A model generated the notes under the pieces. It was not told the DNA's origin, did no database searches, and worked only from the letters and a program-made list of their open reading frames with translations. From assembly GCA_023474975.1 (NCBI GenBank), contig JAMCXE010000037.1, positions 1 to 37,582 on the forward strand: a stretch of 37,582 nt of DNA, written 5' to 3'. The DNA is from Patescibacteria group bacterium (GTDB taxonomy: Bacteria; Patescibacteriota; Minisyncoccia; UBA6257; 02-FULL-45-10c). Made by a program: the position numbers and the translations under genes. Positions 7,967 to 16,525 of the stretch are shown here, in pieces (positions within the stretch are counted from its first letter, which is position 1; each line of letters begins with the position of its first letter).

Positions 7967-8539
7967 ATGCTTAGCTACAATGAACTAAAAATAGGAACGC
8001 TTTTTTCTTTTGAAGGAACTCCTTATGAGGTTTTGGATTATGAATTTTTAAGAATGCAGCAAAGAAAACCGGTTGCCAAAACCAGGATAAAAAATCTTTT
8101 AACCGGACAGGTGATCGAAAGAAACTTTCACCAAAACGAAGCGCTAAAAGAAATCGAAATAGACAAAGTACCCATAATCTATCTATACAGCCATCGCGAT
8201 GAATACTGGTTCTGCGAAAAAGGAAATCCGAAAAACAGATTCCAACTTCCCAAAACAAAAATCGACGGAGGCATCCAATTCATAAAACCCAACACCGAAG
8301 TACTGGCTATGAAACTTGGGGAGCAGATCCTAACGGTTAAACTACCGGTAAAAGTTGAAATAAAGATAAAAGAAACTCCTCCCGGTGAACGCGGAAATAC
8401 CGCGCAGGGCGGAACAAAAACAGCCGTTCTGGAAACCGGAGCCGAAGTTGCGGTTCCACTATTCATCAATAACGACGACATTATCCGCGTCAACACAGAA
8501 ACCGGAGATTACGTGGAAAGAATTGAAAAAGCCAAATAA
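7967..8539 (+). CDS. efp: Translation elongation factor P
   Basis: EF-P binds ribosomes stalled on proline runs and promotes peptide bond formation. The 190-residue protein has the normal length and the three-barrel layout: the N-terminal KOW-like domain (NELKIGTLFSFEGTPYEVLDYEF), a middle OB domain, and the C-terminal signature (ETPPGERGNTAQGGTKTAVLE, split here as the family motif; GDYVERI at the end). The loop that normally carries the modified lysine (PGKGQ in E. coli, Lys34) reads RMQQRKP here. By ungapped alignment Gln32 occupies the modified position, with Arg33 and Lys34 after it. Lysylation by EpmA at that site is therefore unlikely. It is a single gene with its own promoter and a strong terminator shared with the converging ATPase gene. 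Confidence 0.95.
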   Translation: MLSYNELKIGTLFSFEGTPYEVLDYEFLRMQQRKPVAKTRIKNLLTGQVIERNFHQNEALKEIEIDKVPIIYLYSHRDEYWFCEKGNPKNRFQLPKTKIDGGIQFIKPNTEVLAMKLGEQILTVKLPVKVEIKIKETPPGERGNTAQGGTKTAVLETGAEVAVPLFINNDDIIRVNTETGDYVERIEKAK

Positions 8540-8567
8540 CCGCCGACCGTCCATAAAAAAACAACTA

Positions 8568-8611
8568 AAAACATCCCCGTTTTTGCAGAATAGCGAAAAC
8601 GGGGATGTTTT
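8568..8611. terminator. Bidirectional terminator between efp and the ATPase gene
   Basis: A 16-bp stem (8568-8583 with 8596-8611) with a GC core atccccg/cggggat and A/T-rich ends works on both strands and separates two converging genes. Confidence 0.85.
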
Positions 8612-8614
8612 ATT

Positions 8615-10162
8615 TCAGATCGAATCTTTATCTTTTCCGGAACGATCATTTTCCGGAACTACCTCTTGATCTCCGAAATCCTTACCCAAACTTTGTTCTA
8701 AAACCTTTCTCAGATCAGCTATATCAACCTTCTTTTTTTCTGATCTATCAAAATGCTTTGGTTGTCTCTCTGGTCCGGACTCGATCCTTTCTTCGCTAGC
8801 CGGTTTAAGCACTTCCGACAAACGATGCTCGCCCTTTCTAAGTTCTCTTTCTTGCGCGAATTCAGCTCCGGAAGCGCTCCATTCTCCAGCTATCTTTGCT
8901 GAAACCGCAGCTATCGGCGTGCTATATGCCCTTCTACTATTCTCCACGATAACATCTTTATAATTTTCTTCGGGGGGCTTTGGCGGTGGGATCGTTTTTC
9001 CGGAAAAGGGTTTTGAAGCTACGCCATCTATCATTAGCTTTATGTAAAAATTATATTTTGGAAGATTAACCAGATCGTTAAGCATAAAGTCGGGCTGAAA
9101 TTCTTTTTCCAAGAATTCGGCATCATCAGCGCCAACTCTGAAAGTTATCATCGTACCTACGTTTCCAAAAATAGCATCACGCATTTTTGTGCTATCGCCA
9201 GAGATAAGCTGACGAATATATTGATGCGCCATAATAAGACACAGATGATATTTTCTGGCTTCCGACAAAATAGTGGCAAAAGAATCGGTGGCAAAATTCT
9301 GGAACTCGTCGACATAAAGATAAAAGTCCTTTCTCTCGTTTTCCGGTATATCCATTCTACTCATCGCAGCGAGCTGGATCTTACTTATGATCATAGCGCC
9401 AAGCAAATTAGAGTTGTCCTCGCCTATTCCTCCCTTTGAAAGATTCACGATCAATATCTTACCGTCATCCATAATTTTCCTCATATCAATGGAAGAGTGG
9501 GCCTGACCCAAAATATTCCTAATAAGCGGATTGGTAACGAACTGACCGACCTTGTTCTGAATAGCCGCGGTGGCCTCTGTTTCAAATTTCTGGCTGTATT
9601 TTGCAAATTCGTTCACCCAAAAACTTTTAACCACCGGGTCACTAAGACTGTCAACCACTCTTTTACGGTAATCCTTATCAGAAAGCATACGCATAATACC
9701 AAGAAGCGTAGAGCCGGGATATTCAAGAAGCGCCAAAAGCGTATTATTCAAAATATATTCCATCCTAGCAGACCACATATCAACCCATATTTTTTTAAAA
9801 ACCCCCATTATGCCGGATGCAACCAAATGTCTAAATTCCGAATTAACCTGTTCGAGCGGATTAAAGGCGATCGGAAAATTAACATCCTGAGGATTAAAAT
9901 AAATAACATCATTCACCCTTTCTTCCGGAATAAACTGTAAAATTTTTTCAGCGGCATCTCCGTGAGGGTCTATAAAGCAAACTCCTCTACCCGCTTTAAT
10001 ATCTTCAACAACCATCGTTTCCATAATGGTCGTCTTTGCAGAACCGGACTTTCCAACCAAATACATATGGCGGCGTCTGTCGTCCATTTTAATTCCGAAC
10101 TTCTTTTCGCTGTTCCTGAAATTCGTTATTCCGAAAATTACCGCATCTTCTTTATTGGCCAT
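8615..10162 (-). CDS. TraD/VirD4-HerA-like DNA-translocase ATPase
   Basis: A 515-residue RecA-fold ATPase of the type IV secretion coupling-protein/HerA group. Walker A is GKSGSAKTT (37-45), a CFIDPHGD strand follows at 62-69, Walker B is YLYVDE (281-286), and the MAHQ motif (311-314) fits the sensor position. The last 110 residues are charged and low in complexity, probably a flexible tail. No membrane segment is visible; the protein encoded 11 bases upstream has N-terminal membrane helices and may anchor it. Family members pump DNA or unfolded substrates through membranes. No relaxase, pilus or VirB genes accompany it here, so conjugation is not demonstrated; DNA uptake, DNA export or chromosome handling are alternatives. 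Confidence 0.85.
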   Translation of the reverse strand: MANKEDAVIFGITNFRNSEKKFGIKMDDRRRHMYLVGKSGSAKTTIMETMVVEDIKAGRGVCFIDPHGDAAEKILQFIPEERVNDVIYFNPQDVNFPIAFNPLEQVNSEFRHLVASGIMGVFKKIWVDMWSARMEYILNNTLLALLEYPGSTLLGIMRMLSDKDYRKRVVDSLSDPVVKSFWVNEFAKYSQKFETEATAAIQNKVGQFVTNPLIRNILGQAHSSIDMRKIMDDGKILIVNLSKGGIGEDNSNLLGAMIISKIQLAAMSRMDIPENERKDFYLYVDEFQNFATDSFATILSEARKYHLCLIMAHQYIRQLISGDSTKMRDAIFGNVGTMITFRVGADDAEFLEKEFQPDFMLNDLVNLPKYNFYIKLMIDGVASKPFSGKTIPPPKPPEENYKDVIVENSRRAYSTPIAAVSAKIAGEWSASGAEFAQERELRKGEHRLSEVLKPASEERIESGPERQPKHFDRSEKKKVDIADLRKVLEQSLGKDFGDQEVVPENDRSGKDKDSI

Positions 10163-10173
10163 AGATAATTTAA

Positions 10174-11433
10174 TTATATCGGTAAATTAGACGGGGGCTC
10201 GCCCTTTCTTGTTTCTACCCTGCGAAGCATCGGAGATCCAACCGATGTTATCGGGAAATGATAAACCGTAGCCAATTCTTCCGTGCACAGAATAGAAGTT
10301 TTGGTAGGAAACATTCTATCTTTATACGCATCGTACATAGCTCTCTTGGTATAGGTCTTACTTTTTCTAAATAAAAACTTTGCAGTGGGTTTAGGACCGG
10401 CCTTAAAAGAATTTTTATCCTGAGTTCCAAATTGCTTAAAAGCTCCAAGCAGAGCCGCAACATTAAGCTGAGTAAACTCATCTTTCCTGTCTATATATAT
10501 GTACCGAATCGCGGTTTGAAATCCGTATTTAGCTATTTTGTTCTCTATAGCTTCAACAACGTTTCTTTCTCCCGGAGATAAGGTAACGGTCTTGCCCTTG
10601 TCCTCGGAAGGCTTTGGGGCGGACCACTCCGGATGAATGACCGGCGCGCGAAAAAGATGATAGATAAATTCACCCAAACCCTTGATAACTCCCATTAAAA
10701 AGCTGGGTTTTTTATCCGGTTTTTTCCTGCCATACATCTTATCTCTTATTTCTTCTCCTTCTTTTTTCCAGCTGTCTCCAACCGGCCTGATAAGATACTG
10801 AAGCCAAAGAGCCTCACCTTCCTTCAATCTAGACATTACCTCAGTTATGGCTGAAACGGGATCAAGACGCTGCTCTTCAACATTGGCTTCAAAATACGGA
10901 TAGGTTTGTATCGGATACGGATTCGGCTTGGCTAATATATAATCGCCGGCGGCGATATCATATACATCGTTTGGCAAGATCGCGGGCATAAAATTAACAT
11001 AATCGTCGGAAACATTTATTTCCGCGTCTGAATATTCGGAATAGATCGCGTTCTCAACCAAGTGCTTGGCGCTTTCCGGAGCTCGAACAAAGAAACTGAC
11101 CCCACCGGCGTAACCAACCAATTCAAACGAATACCACGGAAGTACCTTTCCTTTAAAAAAAACCTCTTTCCACTCCGGATCAGGCTCAACAATACTATGA
11201 AGAGCGGAAAAAATATTATCCATTGCTTTTGGAGTTTTTAAAACATTGCCGGGGATCTTCAACTCCAAAAAAACCCACTTCATATTTTTAATATACAGCA
11301 TCTTCTGCCCGCGCTCCCAAAGATCAATAAAAATAAAAAATAAGCCAGCAGGCAAAATCACCCACCAGCCATATTTTATGATCATCCAAATAACATTAAA
11401 TGTTCCGGATATAATCGCCCAAAAGTCTATCAT
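10174..11433 (-). CDS. Membrane-anchored partner of the TraD-like ATPase
   Basis: The 419-residue protein has one or two hydrophobic segments at about residues 4-38 and then a long soluble part. Its C-terminus (CTEELATVYHFP...GSPMLRRVETRKGEPPSNLP) resembles the segment that precedes the ATPase core in conjugative TraC/TraG-type proteins. This suggests that it and the ATPase 11 bases downstream were once, or act as, one machine. It probably places the ATPase at the membrane. I know of no experimentally characterised homologue. A -35/-10 pair lies directly before the ATG, so it appears to start a two-gene operon. Function is inferred from pairing and the C-terminal motif only. Confidence 0.75.
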   Translation of the reverse strand: MIDFWAIISGTFNVIWMIIKYGWWVILPAGLFFIFIDLWERGQKMLYIKNMKWVFLELKIPGNVLKTPKAMDNIFSALHSIVEPDPEWKEVFFKGKVLPWYSFELVGYAGGVSFFVRAPESAKHLVENAIYSEYSDAEINVSDDYVNFMPAILPNDVYDIAAGDYILAKPNPYPIQTYPYFEANVEEQRLDPVSAITEVMSRLKEGEALWLQYLIRPVGDSWKKEGEEIRDKMYGRKKPDKKPSFLMGVIKGLGEFIYHLFRAPVIHPEWSAPKPSEDKGKTVTLSPGERNVVEAIENKIAKYGFQTAIRYIYIDRKDEFTQLNVAALLGAFKQFGTQDKNSFKAGPKPTAKFLFRKSKTYTKRAMYDAYKDRMFPTKTSILCTEELATVYHFPITSVGSPMLRRVETRKGEPPSNLPI

Positions 11434-11439
11434 AGATAT

Positions 11440-11468
11440 ATTTTAACAAATAAATTTACAATTACCAA
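11440..11468 (-). promoter_or_regulatory. Predicted promoter of the ATPase operon, leaderless type
   Basis: On the minus strand, TTGGTA (11463-11468), a 17-base spacer and TAAAAT (11440-11445). Six bases separate the -10 box from the ATG at 11433, the same distance as at mnmA and rlmN. Confidence 0.5.
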
Positions 11469-11513
11469 TTTTCAATTTTCAAAAAACAAAAGAAGAGAGA
11501 GCAAAAATTTGCT

Positions 11514-12560
11514 TTATGCGAGATTAACCTGATACTTGCCATTATCAATACGAGTAAAATGCTTCTTATTTTGCAAATTGATAAATATTGTATTTTTCTT
11601 AAAAACTCTCTCCTTGAGAACGAGATCTATCAATTCTTTCGGTTTAAGAGGCCCGTGCTCTTTTAGAATCCTCATCATTACTTCTTTGGCGGTACCCGGA
11701 ACATAGCCATGCTCCTGAAGTCCATATATTCCCCTGCCAACCAAAACAAATTTGCTGTCCTTGATAAGCTCATTATGAACGGTCTGAGGATTTATGCTTT
11801 TTTCTGAATTTTTATATTTTCCTATTGCAGACGCAATCTCAACAAAGTGAAGAGGCTTCTTTTCCTTCTTCAGCACAGCATAAGCCCAATCGCGGATAGT
11901 CCGCGGATTAGTCTCCTTCCAATCAGATAATCCAAATTCTCCAAAACTATTAATGTGAAAATCCTTAGAAAGAGAAATGAAATTTATAGCAACTAAGTCT
12001 TTTAGATTGTGCGGTTTTATGGCCTCTGCAAAAACTTTATCCATACTACCATGAGAAAGAACTTTTTCTTTCTTGGTCTTCATATATTTAAGAAGCTTGG
12101 AAACGAAACTTAATATTTTTTTATTCTCGGACTCTTCCTGGTACCAGTAAGAGTAGAAACTTTCGTTCTCGGCCGAATACTTTGGATCGCCATTAAGCTC
12201 CAACAAGAACTTCACGCGATTATCAAAGACCGAAGAAGCGCTTTCGCTTAACAACAACTGAAGGTCGGCTAAAAGCAAAGCTTCGCGTCTTGCGCCGCCT
12301 AAATTTTTGATATGTTCATTTACCGTTGCTGCAAAATCTTTCAAGATGCCACTCTTGATAAATTCCCTGAGCTCTTTAAGCGCCCCAGCTTCGATCTGTC
12401 TCACCCTTTCACGGGTAATACCAAAACTAGTTCCTAGCTCGGCTAAAGTAAGGGTCTTGCCATCGCTTAAACCATAACGACGATCAATAACCTCCCTTTG
12501 ACGGGCATTCAAAACACTTAAGACCTGATCCAATAATTTTTCGATATTTACCGTATTCAT
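11514..12560 (-). CDS. Sigma-region-4/HARE-HTH transcription regulator
   Basis: The N-terminal 65 residues match sigma-70 region 4, with its helix-turn-helix (LTLAELGTSFGITRERVRQIEAGAL) that normally contacts the -35 element. No region 2 or 3 is present, so it cannot be a complete sigma factor. After a helical middle, about residues 227-295 look like a HARE-HTH domain (PLHFVEIASAIGKY, VGRGIYGL), as found in the RNA polymerase delta subunit, and the last 60 residues look like a second winged helix. A role as an RNA polymerase-associated regulator or specialised DNA-binding factor is inferred. It lies 48 bases after secF but has its own promoter, whose -35 box lies in the end of secF. Confidence 0.8.
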   Translation of the reverse strand: MNTVNIEKLLDQVLSVLNARQREVIDRRYGLSDGKTLTLAELGTSFGITRERVRQIEAGALKELREFIKSGILKDFAATVNEHIKNLGGARREALLLADLQLLLSESASSVFDNRVKFLLELNGDPKYSAENESFYSYWYQEESENKKILSFVSKLLKYMKTKKEKVLSHGSMDKVFAEAIKPHNLKDLVAINFISLSKDFHINSFGEFGLSDWKETNPRTIRDWAYAVLKKEKKPLHFVEIASAIGKYKNSEKSINPQTVHNELIKDSKFVLVGRGIYGLQEHGYVPGTAKEVMMRILKEHGPLKPKELIDLVLKERVFKKNTIFINLQNKKHFTRIDNGKYQVNLA

Positions 12561-12595
12561 ACTCTATAATTGCCTGCGTATTATTTATTGAAATT

Positions 12596-12624
12596 ATAAT
12601 ACCATATCCTATTTATTTTGTAAA
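12596..12624 (-). promoter_or_regulatory. Predicted promoter of the sigma-4/HARE gene
   Basis: TTTACA (12619-12624), a 17-base spacer and TATTAT (12596-12601) on the minus strand; an overlapping TATAAT (12593-12598) is an alternative -10. The -35 box lies inside the 3' end of secF. Confidence 0.4.
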
Positions 12625-13505
12625 TAGGTAAGTAGAGGGCTGGCCATAAAGATGGATGAGTATGTACCAATGATCGTTCCAACTAAGATCAAAAGAACGA
12701 AATAACTCATCGTCGGAGCCCCGAATAAGAACATAGCCGAAAGCACTATGGCTAAAGTAAGGGACGTGTTTATCGATCTGGCAAAAGTCTGGTTAACGCT
12801 GATATTTATTATATCGCCGAGACTTTTACCCTTATGCAGAATAAGATTTTCTCTTATTCTATCAAAGACAACGATCGTGTCGTGAACCGAAAAACCCATT
12901 ATCACCAAAATAGCCACAATAAAATTACTGTCTATTTCCAATCCCTTCAAATGGCCGAACCACGCATATAAACCAGCCGGAATAACAGCGTCGTGGAAAA
13001 GACAGACTAGGGTAGCAACTCCATATTTCCATGAGCTGACCGGATAAGAAACCTTTCTGAAAGCAAAAGCGATATATAAAGAAATTCCAAGAAGCACGAG
13101 AATGAAAGCCCATATAGCTTTACTGCGCAACTCGGAGCCAATGGTCGGACCGATGCTCTGAAAGCCTAACTCTTCAACGGGACCTTGAGATGAGAAATCC
13201 TGATTCATCTTCGCAAGATATTCCTGATGCTGATTCTCGGAAAGCTCATTGGTCCTTATCATCATCACATCATTTTCCGAACCGGTAGTAACGACTGCAT
13301 TATCTATCTTCAAATTATTCTGTAAATAATTTTGCAATTCTTGGACAGAAACGGTGCCGCTAGTGAATCTTATCTGCCACAAAGCACCTCCGGAAAAATC
13401 GATCCCCTCTTTAAACCCAAATGTGAAAATACTTACGAGCGCCAAAACAAGCATCAATAAAGAAAAACCGATAAATATTTTTTTGTATTTTATTAAGTCA
13501 AACAT
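12609..13505 (-). CDS. secF: Protein translocase subunit SecF
   Basis: SecF works with SecD to drive late steps of Sec export using the proton gradient. The 298-residue protein has the expected N-terminal membrane helix, a periplasmic P4-like domain with IDFSGGALWQI, and five C-terminal membrane helices including the family signature GFSVHDTIVVFDRIRENL. It begins 25 bases after secD, in the usual secDF order. Length is normal for the family. Confidence 0.95.
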   Translation of the reverse strand: MFDLIKYKKIFIGFSLLMLVLALVSIFTFGFKEGIDFSGGALWQIRFTSGTVSVQELQNYLQNNLKIDNAVVTTGSENDVMMIRTNELSENQHQEYLAKMNQDFSSQGPVEELGFQSIGPTIGSELRSKAIWAFILVLLGISLYIAFAFRKVSYPVSSWKYGVATLVCLFHDAVIPAGLYAWFGHLKGLEIDSNFIVAILVIMGFSVHDTIVVFDRIRENLILHKGKSLGDIINISVNQTFARSINTSLTLAIVLSAMFLFGAPTMSYFVLLILVGTIIGTYSSIFMASPLLTYLQNK

Positions 13506-13530
13506 AGTAGTGATTTATATTTTTATTTGT

Positions 13531-14829
13531 CTATTTTCCTTTAGTTGTTGATTTCGACGCATTTCTTATATAAAAGATCTTCAATAAATTCTCAGTAACG
13601 GTAATGGCAGTGAACATGCTGACGACTACGCCGATCAGCAAAGTTAGGGCAAAACCCTGAACAAAACTTGAAGTGAACATATACAAAATCAACGCAGTTA
13701 AGATGGTAGTTAGGTTTGAATCCCTAATAGAAGTCCAAGCCCGCCTAAAACCTTCCGCAATAGCGGTGGTTCTTTCCAAGCCCTTCTTCATTTCTTCTCT
13801 TGTCCTTTCGAATATCAATACGTTAGCGTCAACGGCCATGCCGATGGATAAAATGAAACCAGCGATACCAGACAATGACATAGTGACCGAAAAAAGTTTA
13901 AATACGGCAAGCGAAAGAGCTATGTATATAGCTAATGCGATGACCGCAAAGAAACCCAGACCATGGTAATAAAGAACCATAAAAAGCATAACTGCCAAAG
14001 TACCCAAGATACCGGCCCATATAGTTTTCTGCAAAGAATCCTGTCCGAGAGAAGCGCTTACCGTCTGCTGATCTATCAATTTGATAGGAGCGGGCAGAGC
14101 GCCGGCATTGAACCTCTCAACTAATTGCTGAGCTTCTTTCAGATCATTGATGCCGGTTATTTCGGCCTTACCCCCAGAGATAGCTTCATTTACTCTCGGC
14201 GCACTGATTATCTCATTATCTAAAACTATGGCCAGCGGCTTGCCGACATTCCTTGAAGTCAGATCTTCGAACATTTTTGCCCCCTGATCATTGAAACTTA
14301 TATTTACTACCGGAAGACCAACTTGACTGAACGAAAGTTGCGCACCCTGCACGTATCTGCCGTTAAGATCGCTAAAAACCAACTGCTGATTCTGACCAGC
14401 GGCGGTAGAAGTGGCTGAAGTAGATGTAGCTGCCGTTTCTTTCACTTCGGCGAACTGCAAAAATGGCGTCTCGCCGATCTGCTTTATCGCCTGATTAACA
14501 TCTTTGATTCCGGCAAGTTCCACATTCAAACGATAGCTATCTCCGGATATGGAAGATGTAACCCTAGGCTCCGAAACACCGAAAAGATTCACTCTTTTTT
14601 CGATGACATCGCGCAAACCGTTCATAACCGAATTCCTATCGGCAACAGCTACTCCGGACATATCAACATCATAAACAAGATAGCTTCCCCCGACGAGATC
14701 CAATCCCAATCTCCAAGGAAGATACTGACTAAGATATCCGCCGATCGGCGCTTTCGGATAAACGAAGAACACCGAAGCGATCGTAAGAATTAATACTAAT
14801 GTGAACAAAGATACGCTTTTTGCTTTCAT
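13531..14829 (-). CDS. secD: Protein translocase subunit SecD
   Basis: First gene of secDF. The 432-residue protein is short compared with E. coli SecD (about 615) but keeps the essentials: an N-terminal helix, the LGLDLVGGSYLVYDVD motif, a periplasmic P1 domain and the C-terminal block of five membrane helices with GFILSIGMAVDANVLIFERTRE split over the fourth. A Thr/Ser/Ala-rich segment (about residues 133-150) looks like a flexible linker in the periplasmic domain. Promoter TTGCCA-N17-TATAAT lies upstream. Confidence 0.95.
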   Translation of the reverse strand: MKAKSVSLFTLVLILTIASVFFVYPKAPIGGYLSQYLPWRLGLDLVGGSYLVYDVDMSGVAVADRNSVMNGLRDVIEKRVNLFGVSEPRVTSSISGDSYRLNVELAGIKDVNQAIKQIGETPFLQFAEVKETAATSTSATSTAAGQNQQLVFSDLNGRYVQGAQLSFSQVGLPVVNISFNDQGAKMFEDLTSRNVGKPLAIVLDNEIISAPRVNEAISGGKAEITGINDLKEAQQLVERFNAGALPAPIKLIDQQTVSASLGQDSLQKTIWAGILGTLAVMLFMVLYYHGLGFFAVIALAIYIALSLAVFKLFSVTMSLSGIAGFILSIGMAVDANVLIFERTREEMKKGLERTTAIAEGFRRAWTSIRDSNLTTILTALILYMFTSSFVQGFALTLLIGVVVSMFTAITVTENLLKIFYIRNASKSTTKGK

Positions 14830-14873
14830 TTTTTAATTAATATTTAGTTTATAAGACCAATAAATTGCTTTTT

Positions 14874-14902
14874 ATTATACGAAATTTTTTTATAAATGGC
14901 AA
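14874..14902 (-). promoter_or_regulatory. Predicted secDF promoter
   Basis: TTGCCA (14897-14902), a 17-base spacer and a perfect TATAAT (14874-14879) on the minus strand give a leader of about 37 bases before secD. Confidence 0.6.
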
Positions 14903-14909
14903 ATTATAT

Positions 14910-15611
14910 TTAGTAAAAAGATTCCATAAAAATATTTTCATTTGGAACCCCCAACGCCTCAAGATCTTTCCAAATAGCACCTATAAAATGCATCGATCCG
15001 CAAATATAATATTTTTTGCTCTCAACGGAACCAATATATTTTTTAATAAGCCCTTTGCCTATGCGCGAATACTCCCGAACATAGCTATTCTTTTTATTAT
15101 CCTGAGTTAAAAAATATACAACATCTACAGCTCCGCTTCCGGCTAATTCATTCAACTTGTCAAAAAAAGCAACGTCGGAATTTTTTTTATTGCTATATAA
15201 AAGAATGGGCGCCGGATCGATTCGACGAGCCAGTCTGTCTTTGACGATGCTGATAAATGGCGTCACACCTATTCCCCCAGCTATGAACACAAGATCGCCA
15301 AGATCTTCCTCTGGATAAAAATTTCCATAAGGACCATTGAAAATAAATTTATCGCCGATCGTAGAATCTATCAAAGCCGAAGAAAAAACACCCTGCTTTT
15401 TAACGGTCAGGCATACACACTTTTCTTGCGGCGAGCTGGAAATTGTGTAGCACTTTGGCGAACCGGAAAAAGAAGGGATTATCACACTTACGTATTGCCC
15501 GGCGGCAAAATCAAAGACCCGGCCGTCGATCGGCTCAAAAAACAACGAAACTATATTTTCCGCCTCATCTTTTTTTTCGATCAATGCGAATTCCCTATTT
15601 TTGTTGGACAT
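14910..15611 (-). CDS. Ferredoxin-NADP reductase-like FAD/NAD(P) oxidoreductase
   Basis: A 233-residue flavoprotein of the ferredoxin-NADP+ reductase fold. The N-terminal FAD barrel holds the flavin-binding strand (KCYTISSSP, about 53-61; the usual Arg of RxYS is Lys here) and the pyrophosphate loop GPYGNF. The nucleotide-binding half has GGIGVTPF (about 112-119), and the C-terminal part has YYICGS and ends with FMESFY. It has no iron-sulfur domain, so it must pass electrons to a separate carrier or an acceptor not encoded here. It starts two bases after the DUF2156 gene and closes a three-gene set with GNAT. The substrate is unknown. Confidence 0.88.
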   Translation of the reverse strand: MSNKNREFALIEKKDEAENIVSLFFEPIDGRVFDFAAGQYVSVIIPSFSGSPKCYTISSSPQEKCVCLTVKKQGVFSSALIDSTIGDKFIFNGPYGNFYPEEDLGDLVFIAGGIGVTPFISIVKDRLARRIDPAPILLYSNKKNSDVAFFDKLNELAGSGAVDVVYFLTQDNKKNSYVREYSRIGKGLIKKYIGSVESKKYYICGSMHFIGAIWKDLEALGVPNENIFMESFY

Positions 15612-15613
15612 AT

Positions 15614-16516
15614 TTACTTTTTAAATACCAGCACAAAGGCCGGGCACATTTTTATCGGATAATATGAAAGCTTTGCCTTCCTAAGCCCCTCGATACCCAG
15701 ATCCTCTTCTCTATTTATGTATTTATAACCTTCAGATAAAATTTTTTTTGCTGTTTCTCTGTTTATTAGCTGATACAAACCCCTATATTCTTTTTCGGCT
15801 TTTTCATAGTGAACCGCGCACATTAGTGAATTAATAGGCTCGTATATTGAAAAGGCCACCGGCTTTCCGTCTATGCGTATCAAAATACCCTCTTCTTTAA
15901 GCTTTTCGAAATTATTCAAAACGAAATCTAAGGATTCCAGTTCCTGAGAAATAGACAAGTTTCCGCCCAAATCCCGCTTGCCATATATATTATCCATCAC
16001 GGCGAAACAATCGGAAATATTCCCAGAAGATATCGACTCGCTTGTCCATTTATAATTCTTTTCAAATTGACTCAGCAAATTTCTTTTGGGCTGATACTTC
16101 CTTCCTTCGAGCAGCGCAAGACTTTCAGCCAAATAAATATAGTTATCCATATCACGGCGATCCACCCTTTCAAAATGAGAAACAAACTCGACGTATCTGC
16201 CGATAAATTCTTCTGAAACTCCATATATTTTTAACTCGTATTCTAACGAACGCGCATATTCAATGACCTCATCCTGTAATTTCTTTGGAAACTCACCTAT
16301 CGGACAAACTAATTGATCCCTTCGATCTTCTGGCTCCGTGAATTTTATAAGTAAAGTATCATTGGCGATCGCCCATTTATACCGATATATACTCCCCCAT
16401 GACATAAAAGTAGAAAAAGTGAACACCGAAAGACAAGACGAATAATATTTCGATAAATATGGGTCTATTGTTTCTTTGTCTTCTAAAGAAAAATTTTTAA
16501 AAATCATGCCCTTCAT
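15614..16516 (-). CDS. DUF2156 (phosphatidylglycerol lysyltransferase C-domain-like) protein
   Basis: A 300-residue double-GNAT-fold protein matching the DUF2156 family, the catalytic domain type of MprF/LPG synthase. The family-typical stretch YLAESLALLEGRKYQPKRN is at about residues 127-145. MprF moves lysine from Lys-tRNA to phosphatidylglycerol, but stand-alone DUF2156 proteins have no firmly known activity, so an aminoacyl-tRNA-dependent transfer is only inferred. No flippase or membrane segment is attached. A second ATG nine bases downstream is possible. It lies 9 bases after the GNAT gene and 2 bases before the flavoprotein gene. Confidence 0.85.
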   Translation of the reverse strand: MKGMIFKNFSLEDKETIDPYLSKYYSSCLSVFTFSTFMSWGSIYRYKWAIANDTLLIKFTEPEDRRDQLVCPIGEFPKKLQDEVIEYARSLEYELKIYGVSEEFIGRYVEFVSHFERVDRRDMDNYIYLAESLALLEGRKYQPKRNLLSQFEKNYKWTSESISSGNISDCFAVMDNIYGKRDLGGNLSISQELESLDFVLNNFEKLKEEGILIRIDGKPVAFSIYEPINSLMCAVHYEKAEKEYRGLYQLINRETAKKILSEGYKYINREEDLGIEGLRKAKLSYYPIKMCPAFVLVFKK

Positions 16517-16525
16517 TTGAAAATT

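Noticed and set aside
8615..11433. Integrated conjugative element
   Set aside because: Only the ATPase and a membrane partner are present, flanked by efp and housekeeping genes, with no relaxase, integrase or attachment repeats seen.
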